Positions 21,900-33,925 of a stretch of DNA of 64,000 bases are shown in pieces. Under the pieces are notes generated by a model. The model was not told where the DNA came from. It saw only the letters and a program-made list of their open reading frames with translations, and searched no databases. The position numbers and the translations under genes were made by a program. The DNA is from Leptidea sinapis. Lineage: Eukaryota; Arthropoda; Insecta; Lepidoptera; Pieridae. Each line of letters starts with the position of its first letter. Within the stretch, counting starts at the first letter, position 1. The stretch is taken from positions 17,533,001 to 17,597,000 of the forward strand of contig NC_066312.1 in NCBI RefSeq assembly GCF_905404315.1, read 5' to 3'.

Positions 21900-23298
21900 T
21901 AATAATGTCAAAAGAATATTTATCACAGATTGGCGCAAAAATTCGAAAACACTTTGAATATTCATATAAGAAAGCATCCATGGTAACGCAATAAAATCAA
22001 ACGTGGGTAATATAATTGTAACAAGCAAAAGTATATTCTATTTTGTTGTCTTAAATTATTTGGTTTTTTTTTCCTTAAAAGTTTTTATCAGGAACGTCTT
22101 ATTTGGTCAAACATTTACTATCATGAAACCGTAGCCAAGGTAAGGCTTAAGTTTAAGTTGTTCTGTCACTCATAATTTCTTATTTTAATTTTTACAGAAA
22201 AGTAACTACAACTAATTAAATGCAGGCGTAACGAAATTGGGAAAGGACTCGGTCAGAAGAATTATTAAGGAAGAACGAAGCTCGGAAGAAGCATTATTAT
22301 TAAAACTGTGTACTATGTACAAAGTGTACTCACTAAGTGCTAATTCAAATAAATCTCTAGAACTCATTGAATATTGTATTTAGATTTGAACTAACTGAGT
22401 ACGTACTTAAGTTTACGTTTTTGCTGAAGAGAAATAGTTGGAGAGTAATAAATTCACTATCGCAAATGAAAGTATCAAATTTAATATAGGCAGACATCAA
22501 AGGGAGCTAGCTGAAACGGAACACGACTGCGCTCTGTTGGTAGGTTCTAGTGGTAGTAAATCATGATAGTCTAGAAAATGCATCAGTCGGGTCGCGGACA
22601 GCTCTGCTATCAGTCGTGCAACCTGTAATCGCGAGTGACGTTGAAAACGGTCTCGACAGCACATATTCCGCCCGCCTGCATTCTTACATCGCATCAACTT
22701 GTTGATTCAAGTTAAGACAAAGAAGAAGTTACAAATCGGAAACAATTTTAATAAATATGATAATAATTTAATTGAATATAAGAATAATTTAAATTAGAGA
22801 TATCAATTAAACTTAAATAATTTAATAATATTGCATTAAATCTTAGCGAATGTAAATACCATTTTAAAAATCATTGTAAGTAATTCATATTATAATTTCA
22901 TTTACTTTTGAATATTTTTTGTGAACTATAACTACTTTGTTAAAAAGCTTTACCAAATTATTCAACAGTGTCCCGCTTACAAAAAATTAAACGAGATTAA
23001 TTAAATTAACGCATTCAGATTGACTGGCGAATTAAATAATTGAGCAAAATGTAATTTATGACTTATCTAAAGAAGTGCAAAGATATCTTTTACATTATGT
23101 TTATGAACTAAATATAGTAAATTCAATATACCTAGCAAAGCAAATTAAACTATACTTCAAAATTTACTATAAATATTTTATGTAGTTTCAGTAACCATCG
23201 TTGTACAAGTTGTAATAATCATAAGCTTAAAAGTTATTAATTACCTTGTAAATTAGCTAAGATAATTGTAAAAATTAAAATCTAGTGATAGTGATAGT
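21900..23298. other. No gene recognised
   Basis: AT-rich DNA. A slightly GC-richer patch at 22497-22697 has a minus-strand open frame without any known motif. This would be the promoter-side sequence if the exon at 23301 is real. Confidence 0.4.
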
Positions 23299-23304
23299 TC
23301 AGTT
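23299..23304 (+). promoter_or_regulatory. Candidate initiator (TCAGTT)
   Basis: Matches the arthropod Inr consensus TCAGTY, with the A at 23301. No TATA box at a fixed -30 and no clear downstream element were seen. A six-base match alone is weak; it gains weight only from the donor site 39 bp downstream. Confidence 0.2.
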
Positions 23305-23339
23305 TGAGAAGAATCAATTCCAACCTGCGGCTGTCAAAG
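23301..23339 (+). other. Candidate 5' untranslated exon ending in a strong splice donor
   Basis: CTGTCAAAG|GTAAGC at 23331-23345 is a near-consensus donor, and the sequence before it is more GC-balanced than its surroundings. It may be the non-coding first exon of the gene whose SNAG exon starts at 37538, giving a 14.2-kb intron. The start is assumed from the TCAGTT motif and could lie farther upstream. Confidence 0.25.
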
Positions 23340-23434
23340 GTAAGCATTATTTTTGTAATAATAATATGTTTCTTACTGTAGTAAAAATAAACAGCGTGTT
23401 ATCAATGTAAAAATGAAAATATTTTTATTAAGAA

Positions 23435-23598
23435 TTAGCCGTTCCCGCCCGCTTCGCTAGGCGAATTATAAAAGCAAGGAACGTTGGAATTCGTAAAACC
23501 ATCAACTTTCAAAATTCATAAGCCATCTAGGATGAATTTCGCATCGAATGGCGTGATTGAGCCTCAGACAAAGACTATTTTCATTATATATATATAGA
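23435..23598 (-). mobile_element. Short Helitron-like element (family C)
   Basis: On the minus strand it starts near TCTATATATATATAATGA and ends with the hairpin CGCC...GGGCG, then GAACGGCTAA and a T: a CTAA (CTRR) end. A related but 3'-truncated sequence lies at 32513-32650 on the other strand (GTCTTTGTCTGAGGCTCAAT shared). Confidence 0.55.
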
Positions 23599-23599
23599 G

Positions 23600-24279
23600 A
23601 GAGAATTCTGAAGTACTACTTCATAATTTCCTAAAAAAGCAACGAATTATTATTGCGAGTCGAAATCACTATCTCATGCAACCTACACCGATTGGACTAA
23701 CAACGTACCAACCACTCTTTAAATTAATGTAATGCCTTATAGGAAAAGTAATTAAATAGCACAATGTACACTTTGCTATCAATATTTTTTAGGCGCTTTA
23801 GGTTGTAGTATCACATTGTAATATTTGTGCGATATATAATAACCAAATATTTTTTGTTGCGTTAGCAGGCCATGTCATTTGCAAAATATTATTTTTCTAA
23901 TTCAATGCGAGGTACCTATATAAAATAGTTTTGATTCAGCTGTGTTTAAATGTTAGTTATCTGTAAGATAATCCAGATTTTGTGTCATCCGTTGTTTGAT
24001 CCTGATTTGCACTTAACTATTCTGAATCTTAATGTTTCAATAAGTATGGTATAGAAATCGCTTATCTGTCATATTCATATACATAGCAAGTTAATTAATA
24101 AAGCACACTCTTAGGCTCTTTAGGCGCAGTGCGGCTGATATTAATTTTTTATTTAATTTTGACTGTTGCTTCTCAATATAATTTTGATAATGTTCTATAT
24201 GTTCACAAGCACATTGCGGAATTTGCTAGAAACTGTGACAATCATAATATATTAACATGATGAACGCGGAACAAACATA
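23600..24279. other. No gene seen
   Basis: AT-rich intron-like sequence with nothing recognisable. Confidence 0.5.
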
Positions 24280-24500
24280 AACTTGTTATGCCTACTACTC
24301 GGTTAAGTCGAGTTAGTAAGTCTTTTATTTGGGCGATGTATATGCTTCTACAATATGATCTCAGAAAATGTACAAAACAAATGTTTTACGAAATTTAAAA
24401 TAATTTTTAAAAACGTTTGTGTGGGAAAGCTTACTATAGCATGAACGATATTCTTAATTTTTTTTCTTAATTAAATTAACCGACTGGGAATAAAGCTAAC
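24280..24500 (+). repeat. Dispersed piece of the 43-64 kb array unit
   Basis: CTTGTTATGCCTACTACTCG followed by GTTAAGTCGAG, the TATGCTT / ACA(A)TATGATC string and a final ACTGGGAAT match the array at about 44516-44720, 47296-47500 and 48716-48910. It lies 19 kb outside the array. Confidence 0.75.
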
Positions 24501-25970
24501 ACCCTTAGGCTCTTTTGATAAATGTTTAATAATTTTCAATGAGTTTAATTTTATTAATTAACTAAAAAATAAAAATTAAATAAAGATAAGTGTGATAAAA
24601 TGTATTTTATTATAAAAAGCGCTTGATGTCAATATATTATATATTTTGCTGACAAATATTGGTGATAGTCATTTTGAAAACATCTTTAAAAGCTGTCCAA
24701 ATTTTTAACCATAAAATATTGTTTTTCTTGTTGAACAAATTTTTCCTTATTTAAACTAATTGAAAATAATTTTCAACTTTTTAATTTGGTTTTCTATTAA
24801 AGTGTGTTCTTAAGTCTTAAAAATGATAGTTTTGTAGCACTCAACAGTCCACTTTTTGGTGTAGGCATGTCTCATAATATAGCTAGGTCTCGGATATCGG
24901 ATATAAAAAATTTGCTTATATTCTGGTAAGGATAATGGAAGAGATTATAATAAATATCATTGATCCTTACTACGCGTGCAACGTAGTTTCATATTATTAA
25001 TCCAACGTTTTGAAAGGGTTGAAAATTACGTTCAAAACTTCCGTAACATACAAGCAAACATACATATTAAGGTAATAAAAGTGGGACAGACTATTTGAAT
25101 TATTGCAATGTCATCGGTCTTATAGAAGTTTGCAAAGTTTTAAATTATTCTAGCGTTTTCAATAAGTCGAAAATCATAATAAGGTAATATAAGTGTGCAA
25201 ACATTCAAATCGATTGTTTAAGATTACATTACATAGATACATAAATACCAAGCTAATAAAAGCATTTTAAAAATACTAAAAGTCATTCCGTAGAGGGTTT
25301 GAAAAAAGAGCTCAAAAATCAAAAGATTACATAACGACTACTGAAAAAAGCGGGAAATAATTTAAGATAATAATCTCTGATAGCAGTTTTTGTTATGCAT
25401 GAAATAAAATCAAATAAAAAGTAATGAAAAAAAAAGATAAAATAAAAAAAAATAAAAATAAATAATCTTAAAATTTAATTTGAAACTTTAAAAGATTTAG
25501 CTACATAGAACTTGATTATTTCTTCACTTCAACGAAGCGTAGGCGTAAATATTTCATGTTAAGTTAATCAATTCATTGATCAAATAATTAATTTCATTGT
25601 TTTGAATGTATTTTTTACATGCTCGTTTCTAAGATAAAGGGCCCCGACGGACCGAACACAACCGTCGAACTTATCCTATGAGGATTTCGTTTTTCTGAGG
25701 CAAGCGACTTCATCTATTTTCTTTCAAAAGCACGGAACTTGAAAAAATATTACGTCTTGCAAAGTTGAAACTAAAAAGTTTTGCTAATCAACATTTTCAA
25801 CGGTATATTTTACCTGCTCCTTTTTTTATGTAAAACTTTTTCTAAATCTTATAGTATACAGGCTGTGTTTATCATGAAAGTCCATCTAAACATACTAATA
25901 TAATTGAAGTTCGTTGGTAGTATTATGATTAGGTACATACAAAATTACATATATATGAATATTTACTGCT
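24501..25970. other. No gene seen
   Basis: AT-rich DNA with A-rich runs at 25420-25470. No coding or structural RNA signal recognised. Confidence 0.5.
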
Positions 25971-25971
25971 T

Positions 25972-26050
25972 TTTAGGGTTCTGTACGTCAAAAAGAAAAA
26001 ACGGAATCCTCACTATGTTGTCCGTTTGCTCGTCTGTTTGTTACTAAGCG
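25972..26050 (+). repeat. Common insect repeat fragment
   Basis: TTAGGGTTCTGTACGTCAAA followed by an A-run, CGGAATCC and TTGTCCGT. This resembles a dispersed sequence that recurs in many insect genomes (from memory). Class not determined. Confidence 0.35.
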
Positions 26051-26179
26051 TGTCAGCTCAGTCTCATTTAATACCCACGAAGATCTCAAAGTTCTTAACG
26101 ATATTTTCACCTTAAAAAATATACCAAGTATGTAATAAATTACACGTATGGTAAAGTATTCTACATTTGGCATGCATTA

Positions 26180-26730
26180 TGATAAAGACTACCTACCCTA
26201 ATTACAATTAATTTAAATACATGTAACAATTTTATAACAGTATAAAATTGTAAATCAAGATGGTGTTTGTTTATATTATATATCTCATTCCTAATTATTT
26301 CTGTTGAGCTAACGTAACGCAATGGCAGTACAAAAAGCACAAGAATAAATTATTTTCATAGCAGACGAAGATTTCAGTGTAAGTTGCTTTTAATGCTTCT
26401 ATACGTTATTCTATTGCGTATTATTTTATTCAAATAATTTCATCGCACATATTTGAATAATTTTAATATTCCGAAAAGTGTTATTAAAGTCAGTAGCACA
26501 AGTATTTTATAATAGTAACAGTAATCCACAACCAAACCTTTTGAGTCCCCTTTATATGCTTACATTGTATGCAATATTGGTTGTCGGTTGGCGAGAGGTA
26601 AATATATATTATTATCCTCTATTTTATAATTTGACCTCATTTGCTACATATACAATATATTTATAAATAAAAAATATGAATATAAATATAAAAATGGAGT
26701 CCCGCCGGCGTAGGTTCACTGCAATTCCGC
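26180..26730. other. No gene seen
   Basis: AT-rich. A short string TTTTCATAG followed by CAGACGAAGATTTCAGT and GTAAGT (about 26355-26383) looks like a micro-exon between splice sites, but nothing else supports it. Confidence 0.35.
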
Positions 26731-26734
26731 CGGT

Positions 26735-27191
26735 GATAAGGACGACAGTACGATGCGTGCCGTTCCCAAAACATCTGCCTTCTGTGTCTGACCCGACTGT
26801 TATTAAGAGGAAAGCCTCTTGAGCTGATCGTCGAGGCTCTTTTATATAAGACTGTTTACGGAAACAGCTATTGGGACAAAAATAATGTTGAAGCAACATC
26901 CCGCATGTGAGTAACGTCGTGTGCTAGGTCTACGTACTTCGACAATTTGTCCATCCCAGCTTTCACGAGGTTATCGTCATAAAGAACGGTAATATTAACA
27001 ATAAATGCACTACGCTGTATCCGATCTACTAACACAATATCAGGCTTATTAGCAATGATAGTTCCGTACGTGATGACAGATCGGTCCCAATAGAGCTTGG
27101 CACGGCTGGTTTTCAGAACTTGGTCCGGAGTATACTTGTAATACGGGACTAAGCGACGGCCGACTGGCCGTAGTTGTTTCAATGTTACCAC
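26735..27191 (-). pseudogene. LINE protein C-terminal fragment
   Basis: Reads QVLKTSRAKLYWDRSVITYG, then ANKPDIVLVDRIQRSA, NITVLYDDNLVKAGMDK and KYVDLAHDVTHM. This order (NKPDIVVxDR ... VTVPHDxNLVKAExDK ... KYLDLAHEI) is a familiar C-terminal segment of insect non-LTR retrotransposon proteins, placed from memory. After DVAST the frame breaks at a stop. It is joined in frame on its upstream side to a maT transposase fragment, with an open frame from 27282 to 26868. Confidence 0.6.
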
Positions 27192-27566
27192 CTTATTCTT
27201 GTTTAAATTATCAGTTAAGAAATGACCAGTAAGTCTCTTATAGGCTGCAAGTCCTAAGTCATCTTTTAAAACGTGGTTCTAGGTGCTATTTTCATCTCCC
27301 GATATAAAATCTTTTGCTTTCGGACAAAATTTCTTCCTTCTTTCACTTACTGCTTTGACCACCTTTTTCGTACAAACACTACGTGGACGGCCAGATCATT
27401 TTTTTTCACAAACACAGGAGGTCTCATTGCACCTATTAATAGACCAGTACACAAACATTTTATTAATACCAAGCGGATGAAGATTTTTAAAAATTGCATT
27501 TAGCTCTATACTTACTTTGTGTAATGCAATCACAGCGATTCGGTTATCTTTATCACCGCACTCCAT
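27192..27566 (-). pseudogene. maT-like transposase N-terminal fragment
   Basis: From ATG 27566: a start reading KDNRIAVIALHKVSIELNAIF, then HPLGINKMFVYWSINR, a stop, SGRPRSVCTKKVVKAVSERR, and later NHVLKDDLGLAAYKRLTGHF and DNLNKN. These are the helix-turn-helix and linker regions of a Tc1/mariner relative (maT type, recalled). No catalytic part follows, since the LINE fragment takes over at about 27190. Two in-frame stops. Confidence 0.68.
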
Positions 27567-27569
27567 TTT

Positions 27570-28585
27570 AATACAAATATTGTAAAATATTATACAATGT
27601 ATTGGTGCCAAACTGAAAAAACTCAATGAACAATGATATAAAAATGACAGATTCCATATTCAAATGTAATATTTTGTTTATTTTTAATTGTAACAGTATT
27701 ATGGCCAGACTAAGTATATATATACTTGGTAACAATTTGGTATTGTATATCAAAGAGGTACATTTGCCTTTGTTGCGGCTTCATTAGCGTAAATGACAAT
27801 CGAATCAAATCTGTGACTCCCCAACTAGCAAACATTAATACAATGGTCTCAAATGTCCCGTACTAATGATACTGAAAAGCCATGTTGCACATAATATTAA
27901 CAGACTGACATAGATAGTAATGGATATAGCCTGTACAACATAAAGCTTAAATAAACCGATTTGTAATATTAGCAAAGTTAGTTGCTTGACTTGAAATTTC
28001 AATAACCAACTCAACATGGAGTACCTCGAACTAACCGAAGTCAATAATGAAGATATGAAAGCTGTGCACAGTACAGATTTATGTCATTATATCGAGAATA
28101 ATTTACTATTATTAAAAACTATAGTCCGAACAATGTTACGATAAAAACATTGACGTAATTTTTTCACGTTTTCATGTTTTTGATGTAATTCTGTTACTTA
28201 ACACAAGTTATTTCCATTAATTCAACATCAAGTATCAATTAAATTCCTCACCTACCACTCAGAAACTTTTTTACTACTTGTAATACAGTTTGCATTTTAG
28301 AAGAGTTTTCAATATTTCAACAGTCATTACGAAAATGATTTTAAGCAATTGTAAGTTAATTAAATATCCGGTCGCTACCGAAGCTAATACTAATTCGTGA
28401 AGTATTTCGTTATGGGATAACCCGATGTAAAAGTCCAACCTTGTATAAAATTAGGCACTTTCTTATATATATATATCTTAATTTTTATGCATTATTGTTT
28501 TAAGAATCTCTCTAATATTTTTGGAAGGTGGTTAAAGACCTTAATACACATAACATTTGCGATATTTTGATGAAGCGCTATTCTA
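27570..28585. other. No gene recognised
   Basis: AT-rich sequence. The last part (28430-28585) may be the 3' tail of the minus-strand LINE fragment that starts at 29640. Confidence 0.45.
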
Positions 28586-28589
28586 CAGT

Positions 28590-29640
28590 ATGGCATCAAA
28601 AGGCAAGTTGGATCTCTTAATAGTCCTTTGCTGGTTTAAAAAGTTCACCATGTTTTTTAATACACATATAAATTTCTAATATAAATATACTAGTAAGCGT
28701 TAACAAGCGGCACAATTTGAATAGCGATCACGATTCTAGAGGACTGACAAAAAGCAAAAAGCATAAAACTCTTTTACACTTCTTTTGTGCCAGCTAAACA
28801 ATTGATGTATTAGTGGAGTTACCCCATACCGTAAAACTGAAGCAACATTACCGTGCAGCATTAAAGAATATTGATTATCTGAGCCTTCTCAAAGTGAAAA
28901 CAAACTGGTTTATTTTGCCTGCCACTGTATCACATTGAGCTTTCCAGTTACAATTATCTAAGATTAGGATTTGAAAGTCTTTGTTTCTTTAATATTTTGG
29001 TCACTGTGTATTATATTTAGAGCTTTATTTTCTGTTTTATAAATCGATAATTGTATATATTTAGTTTTTGTCTTATTAGCGAATAAATTATTCTCATTGA
29101 AACATGTCAGTATAGTTTCAAAATTTTTGATAACAGTCATATTATAATTAATAGCTTTATGCTCGTCAGCAATAATTATGCATATGTCATCAGCAAATAA
29201 TACACAGTTATAGCCAACCTCATCGGGTTAATCATTTAAATAAATTAAAAATAGTAAGGGTCCCATAAGACCACCTCGAGGAACTCCAAATTTACTATTT
29301 AAATAGGGACTTGTGTGTAGACATCTCAAGTTTCTCATTTATTTTTTTATTCTACTACGAGTATTTTTTTTATCTATCGGCTGAATAAGTTTCAATCATA
29401 TAAGATTTTCATAATTATCAAGATAATTATGATGATCAACTAAATCGAATGTCTTTGTCATATCAAAAAAGGTTGATATGACAGTTAAATTCTTGTTAAT
29501 ACATGTAGTTATTTCTTCTATAAAGTAATAAGCAGTCAATCTAGTTGAATTGTTAGCTTCGAATCAAGTTTGTTCTTTTTTTATAAAATTGTTTTTTATT
29601 TAGAAATTACATTATTGTTACATACATATACAATCATTCA
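28590..29640 (-). pseudogene. LINE reverse transcriptase remnant (Jockey-like)
   Basis: Reading leftward from about 29590: FEANNSTRLTAYYFIEEI, then FFDMTKTFDLVDHH (RT block with catalytic D, about 29430-29470), FGVPRGGLMGPLLFLIYLND (about 29240-29290), VLFADDICIIIADEHKA (FADD box, about 29170-29200), then KNFETILTCFNENNLFANKT. Farther on WKAQCDTVAGKINQFVFTLR and, in other frames, FILEIYMCIKKHGELF match C-terminal LINE blocks. One in-frame stop occurs between the G-block and FADD, with several frameshifts later. The endonuclease half is absent. Confidence 0.8.
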
Positions 29641-29721
29641 TTGCTTTACCCATTATCTGTTGAATGAGAAAATAAATGTAAGAGTAATTGGGCGATAATT
29701 TTTGATATTTGTTATGGAAAA

Positions 29722-29960
29722 GGAGTACAAACGAGTGCACGGGTCACCGGTATTAAGTGATCACCACCGCCCACATTCTCTTGCAACACCAGAGGAATCA
29801 CAGGAGCGTTACTGGCCTTTAAGGAAAGTGCACGCGCTTTTTTTGAAGGTACTCATGTCGTATCGTCCCGGAAACATCGCACAAGGAAGCTCATTCCACA
29901 GCTTTGTAGTACGTGGTAGAAACCGCACTTTGGAGGACCTCCACACATTTAGATAGTGGC
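29722..29960 (+). repeat. Interspersed repeat family B copy
   Basis: Longest copy here: GAGTGCACGGGTCACCGG, ACATTCTCTTGCAACACC, GAATCACAGGAGCG and GAGGACCTCCACACATTTAG. Shares its first half with the minus-strand copy at 11840-11950. The open frame across it has no known motif. Confidence 0.65.
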
Positions 29961-31060
29961 TTCGGGTTCGAGCAATAACTTATTTAGATGTCTTTTAGAG
30001 CAATCAATAAAAGACCGTAAGCGTTTCTTTTAATATATGAATGTTAAAGTATCCGACTCATATAACATTTTTTTTATTATTTTTGGATTATTTATGGAGA
30101 AGCACTTTAATTTTTAATAAAGTATTTAATGTCCTGTACAAACAATGTAGCAATTTATCGCTCTTACCTCAACAGCACAACATTCAAATATTTTTTCTAT
30201 TGAGTAGTATTCTGTACACTGATCGAGAACCTTAATATAATCTAGAGATTTCTCTATTATACAACTACCTCCTCGTCTTTTATTCAATCAATTCAAAACG
30301 TCGAAGCGACATAACATTTTGCATTATGAGATTTAATTCTTCTTCTCTTTTTGTAAAATGCATTCTTACAAATTTATAGGTTTATATCGCTTATTAGTAT
30401 CTTGTTTTCATTTTACTTTTCTTGATCAGAAAGCTGGTATAGAAATTTCGAATAAGAACTTATCTTGAAAGTTACTATCTACCTAGTAGTACTACCTCCT
30501 AGTTTACCGTTTAGAATTTTCCTGTTCTTATTATGTAGTCCGCTTGTTGGTCAGATTTTTTAAATATTAGCTTTTAACATCAGGTTTGAAATGATTTAAT
30601 AAGGGGACCGACCCGGGCGTATACCATTGTAAATATAAAAAATACGAAATCGTTACATAAACATAGGTCAACCTTCTGGATATGTACCAATAAAAATACA
30701 CCACTTAATAGCTTCTTCCTTTTGTAACGTTTTTAGCGTTCTATTTTTAAAATGCAATTTTTAATGCTAAAATACAGTTAAACTCGCACTGCACTGTAAC
30801 AAAAGCTTGAAACAACACAACTTATTGTTAAAACCTAACGTTGCTTGATTAATTTGCTCCAACCCAGCCGAAGTTCCGAATAGATGATTATCCGATACCG
30901 GGCTTGAATATGCAACAAAAACGTTCAACATAACTTTCAAAATTGGTCGTATGACGTGTTGATTTGCAGTCAATTAAAACTTTTAACTTCCGCGACGCTT
31001 TTGCTCCAGCTCAGTCTACACATAGTTCAATAGTTATAAAGTTGAGTTGGCTTGTTTATT
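29961..31060. other. No gene seen
   Basis: AT-rich DNA. An open frame of 68 codons at 30767-30973 (-) has no recognised feature. Confidence 0.45.
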
Positions 31061-31062
31061 TA

Positions 31063-31262
31063 CGGCTGTTTTCAATATCGTATCTATAGAGATACGATAT
31101 TGAATGTATCCGTAAATAGTTACGGATACATTGCTGTCATCGTTTGATGACAAAATCTTATCTATCCATAGTTATAGTCCAATGATTTATCGGCCGTTTT
31201 CAATAACCTATCTATCCTTAGTTTAACTTACTAGAGGTAGACAAATCTATCATTTTACGCTT
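31063..31262 (+). mobile_element. Relatives of the MITE at 48091, partly duplicated
   Basis: ACGGCTGTTTTCAATATCGT starts one copy (31063) and TCGGCCGTTTTCAATAACCT a second (about 31190). Both match the terminal repeat of the MITE at 48091-48291, including the internal CTTATCTATCCATAGTTATA. The first copy also contains the palindrome GTATCTATAGAGATAC. Confidence 0.65.
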
Positions 31263-31402
31263 AATTACATTCAGTGTAAATAGCACGGAAAGCGAACAAA
31301 ATTAATTCAAAATGCAAAAATACTTCATGCTTCAGAGTACGTTCCTTCGCAGCCATTTGTACTATACGTCAAAATTAGTTCTGACTTCAAAAACACTATT
31401 CA

Positions 31403-31452
31403 CAAAACAATAGATATAATAATTTTTAGTGCATATTATATCTATTGTTTTG
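31403..31452. repeat. Perfect 19-bp inverted repeat
   Basis: CAAAACAATAGATATAATA (31403-31421) and its exact reverse complement (31434-31452) with a 12-nt spacer. May be one end region of a small AT-rich element. Confidence 0.85.
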
Positions 31453-31559
31453 GAATAATGTTTTGGAAGTTGTTTGTTTTATTGTTAAAATTTTTATTAA
31501 AGACCGTTTCAACATCTGTAAAATTATTAAAATCAGACATTCGATTCAAAAGATATAAT

Positions 31560-31723
31560 CAATTTAAAAATGTCAATCTAAAGAAAATATTTTAATAATA
31601 AAATAATATGTAAGTGAAATAAAACTTTTATGTTAACAAAAATAAATCTATTATCCGACTTAGTAGACTTTCCACTACCACGAGGTCAGTATTTAAGCGA
31701 GTGAAACCGCGGGGCATTGCTAG
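31560..31723 (+). mobile_element. Helitron 3' end
   Basis: GCGAGTGAAACCGCGGGG followed by CATTGCTAG and a T (31724) fits the GC-rich 3' end with terminal CTAG seen in many Lepidopteran Helitrons. The 5' end was not identified, so the start given is arbitrary. Confidence 0.4.
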
Positions 31724-31724
31724 T

Positions 31725-32512
31725 GTCTAATAGAAGCATTTATCGTATACAGTTAGTTTCAATCTATATTATAACAGTTGAAGTTCTTACTAATTCAATA
31801 AAAGTACGGCGAAATAAACCTTTTACTTTGCGACCTATTAATCCGAAACTCACAAGCGATTTAAAAAGGCTTATCTTCTGTTAGGTGAGCAGACGTTCAA
31901 CTCGTATTATAAAAATGTATACTGTAAGAGTAACAATAGCTCTCAAAAGAACACTTGTTGCTCGTCCCAAACTTATCGGTGTAGTCAGCGCTCGCCGGAT
32001 TCGAGCCCACCACATAACTTTAAATTTACTTTTGTGAATATTTGAAAGCGTTAAATTTATATTAGTCAAATTGCTTCCCTCGTAACACAATATTTTGTAT
32101 TAAAGGCTTAAAAGGCATTTATTTCCTCAAAATTTATTCCTCTAGAATTTTTTTAGATATCATTATCATACCATCTAACACTACCCCCGCCTCGTAAATA
32201 AATGGCGCTCTGAGAGAGAAGAAGCGGCGCATGGAACTCTCCCAGCATTCGTTTTGCGCTCTTTTTATTAAAATATACAATATTGTACTGTCATTGTTTT
32301 TCTAATATTTCTTAAAGTGAATGTTTAGTATAGGCGCGCTAACATTTAAGGTTTAAGGACATGCTAAAATGTGAGCACGGTTGCTTAAATATGAAACTAC
32401 ATGTTTATCTCGAAATAGTTTGAAAATTCAAACAATAAGTTTCTAGTCAGTGGTCTTGACAGACTCCCCATTTTAATACTTTAACATAATTTTAATTCGA
32501 AGGGAAATACAT
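31725..32512. other. No gene seen
   Basis: AT-rich, intron-like sequence; no motif recognised. Confidence 0.5.
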
Positions 32513-32650
32513 ATATATATAATGAAAATGGTCTTTGTCTGAGGCTCAATCACGCCTAAACCACTTATCGTATCGACATGAAACTAACACCATTCCATGC
32601 GAAATTTATCCTATGGTTACTTATGTTTCGAATTCCAACGTTCCTTCATT
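32513..32650 (+). repeat. Family C Helitron-like fragment
   Basis: Shares ATATATAATGAAAAT and GTCTTTGTCTGAGGCTCAAT plus GGAATTC/GAATTCCAACGTTCC strings with the minus-strand element at 23435-23598. The GC hairpin 3' end is gone. Confidence 0.55.
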
Positions 32651-33445
32651 AATTTATTTCCTTTTAAAATTCGCTCTAGTTTTATATAAAAAAAATATAT
32701 ATCCAGCAGTTATTACACGATAGTGATGTTAAACTGAGAATAAAGTATTATTAGGCATTAATAAACTCAAAAACTCTCCTTAGACTTCTTCAAGAGAGTT
32801 TGGCAATCGGCGTCACCTTAAGGATGCCTCGTGTAGAGGCGAAACACGTATCGAATGATTGAAGACAAATCTAAGCGGAACTTACTCTCAAGATAAATGA
32901 AAAAATTTGGATAGTAATAGATTACCGCAAAATAACGCCTACAATCTATAAACCATCAATGTAGCTACTATCATAGTTTGTGCCTTTTACATAAGATTTT
33001 ATTCATTTGTGATTTGCAACCGCTTGTGGAATGCTCTTAGTGTTACTGTGATTTCTGTGACTAATAATTATAATAAGAAAAGGTAGAAAACGAGGATATT
33101 AAAAAAGTTTAAAAAAAAATTGTTAAAATTTTATTCTTTTTGTGATTTCGTTTTATAAAAGTTTCTGGCGAACTGAGATTATGGTACTTTTTTTGAAGCT
33201 AGTTAAAAAACAGGCTTGTTGAAATTAATTAGGAAAACCTTTATCATCAGATGAAATTAAAATTGCAGTTAGCCCTTCTATTACTGTGTTCACCCTTCGG
33301 TGGAAACATATGAGGATGCCATACTTTGGAATATTACTCTGGGAATATTAAAACCACGGCAAAATTAGTTTTTATTAGTTAATAAATTGCTTGGTAAGCG
33401 ATTGTGGTTTCTTTTATTCCTAAATTTTAAAGCCGCTTACCAGCA
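32651..33445. other. No gene seen
   Basis: Includes a GC-balanced stretch at 32800-32870 (GATGCCTCGTGTAGAGGCGA) that looks like a repeat fragment of unknown family. Otherwise AT-rich. Confidence 0.4.
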
Positions 33446-33619
33446 CGACAGAGACATAAAATGTTAAGTCTCGGTTGCCCAGTAATTTCACTAGCTACGG
33501 CGCCCTTCAGACTGAAACACAGTAATGCCTACACATTTCTACTTCACAGTAGAAATAGGCGCCTTTGCAGTACCCATAATCTAGCTGGCATCCTGTGCAA
33601 AGGAGCATCCCACTGGTAA
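33446..33619 (+). repeat. Interspersed repeat family A, 3' part
   Basis: Starts at GAGACATAAAATGTTAAGTC and runs to the CCCACTGGTAA end. The 5' half with the hairpin is missing. Confidence 0.75.
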
Positions 33620-33925
33620 AATAAAAATTAGCTATAACAGCAAGTTCTGCAAGTGTCAATATAGTGGCTTTCATGAAATATAATAACCATGATATCTCAT
33701 AAACCCCGATACAAAGTGGTTTTTCTCCTTTTCCAAGCAAAGCGTAAAGCTATAGTTAGAAGTTAATATAAACTTGAATGGCTGCGGACTATCATTTACT
33801 TATAATGAGCGGGAAGATCTCGACATTGATTCACACGGGTTTCACGAAATGTTGAAGGGCACAGGAGACGGTTTTTCATACAAGGTTTGACTTTAATTTC
33901 TGTTTGGTTTCACTTCAGGTGAACT

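Noticed and set aside
22497..22697. Small minus-strand gene
   Set aside because: Short frame without conserved features or signals; composition alone does not support it.
26355..26383. 17-bp micro-exon between splice-like sites
   Set aside because: Splice dinucleotides are frequent in AT-rich DNA; no frame, conservation or partner exon supports it.
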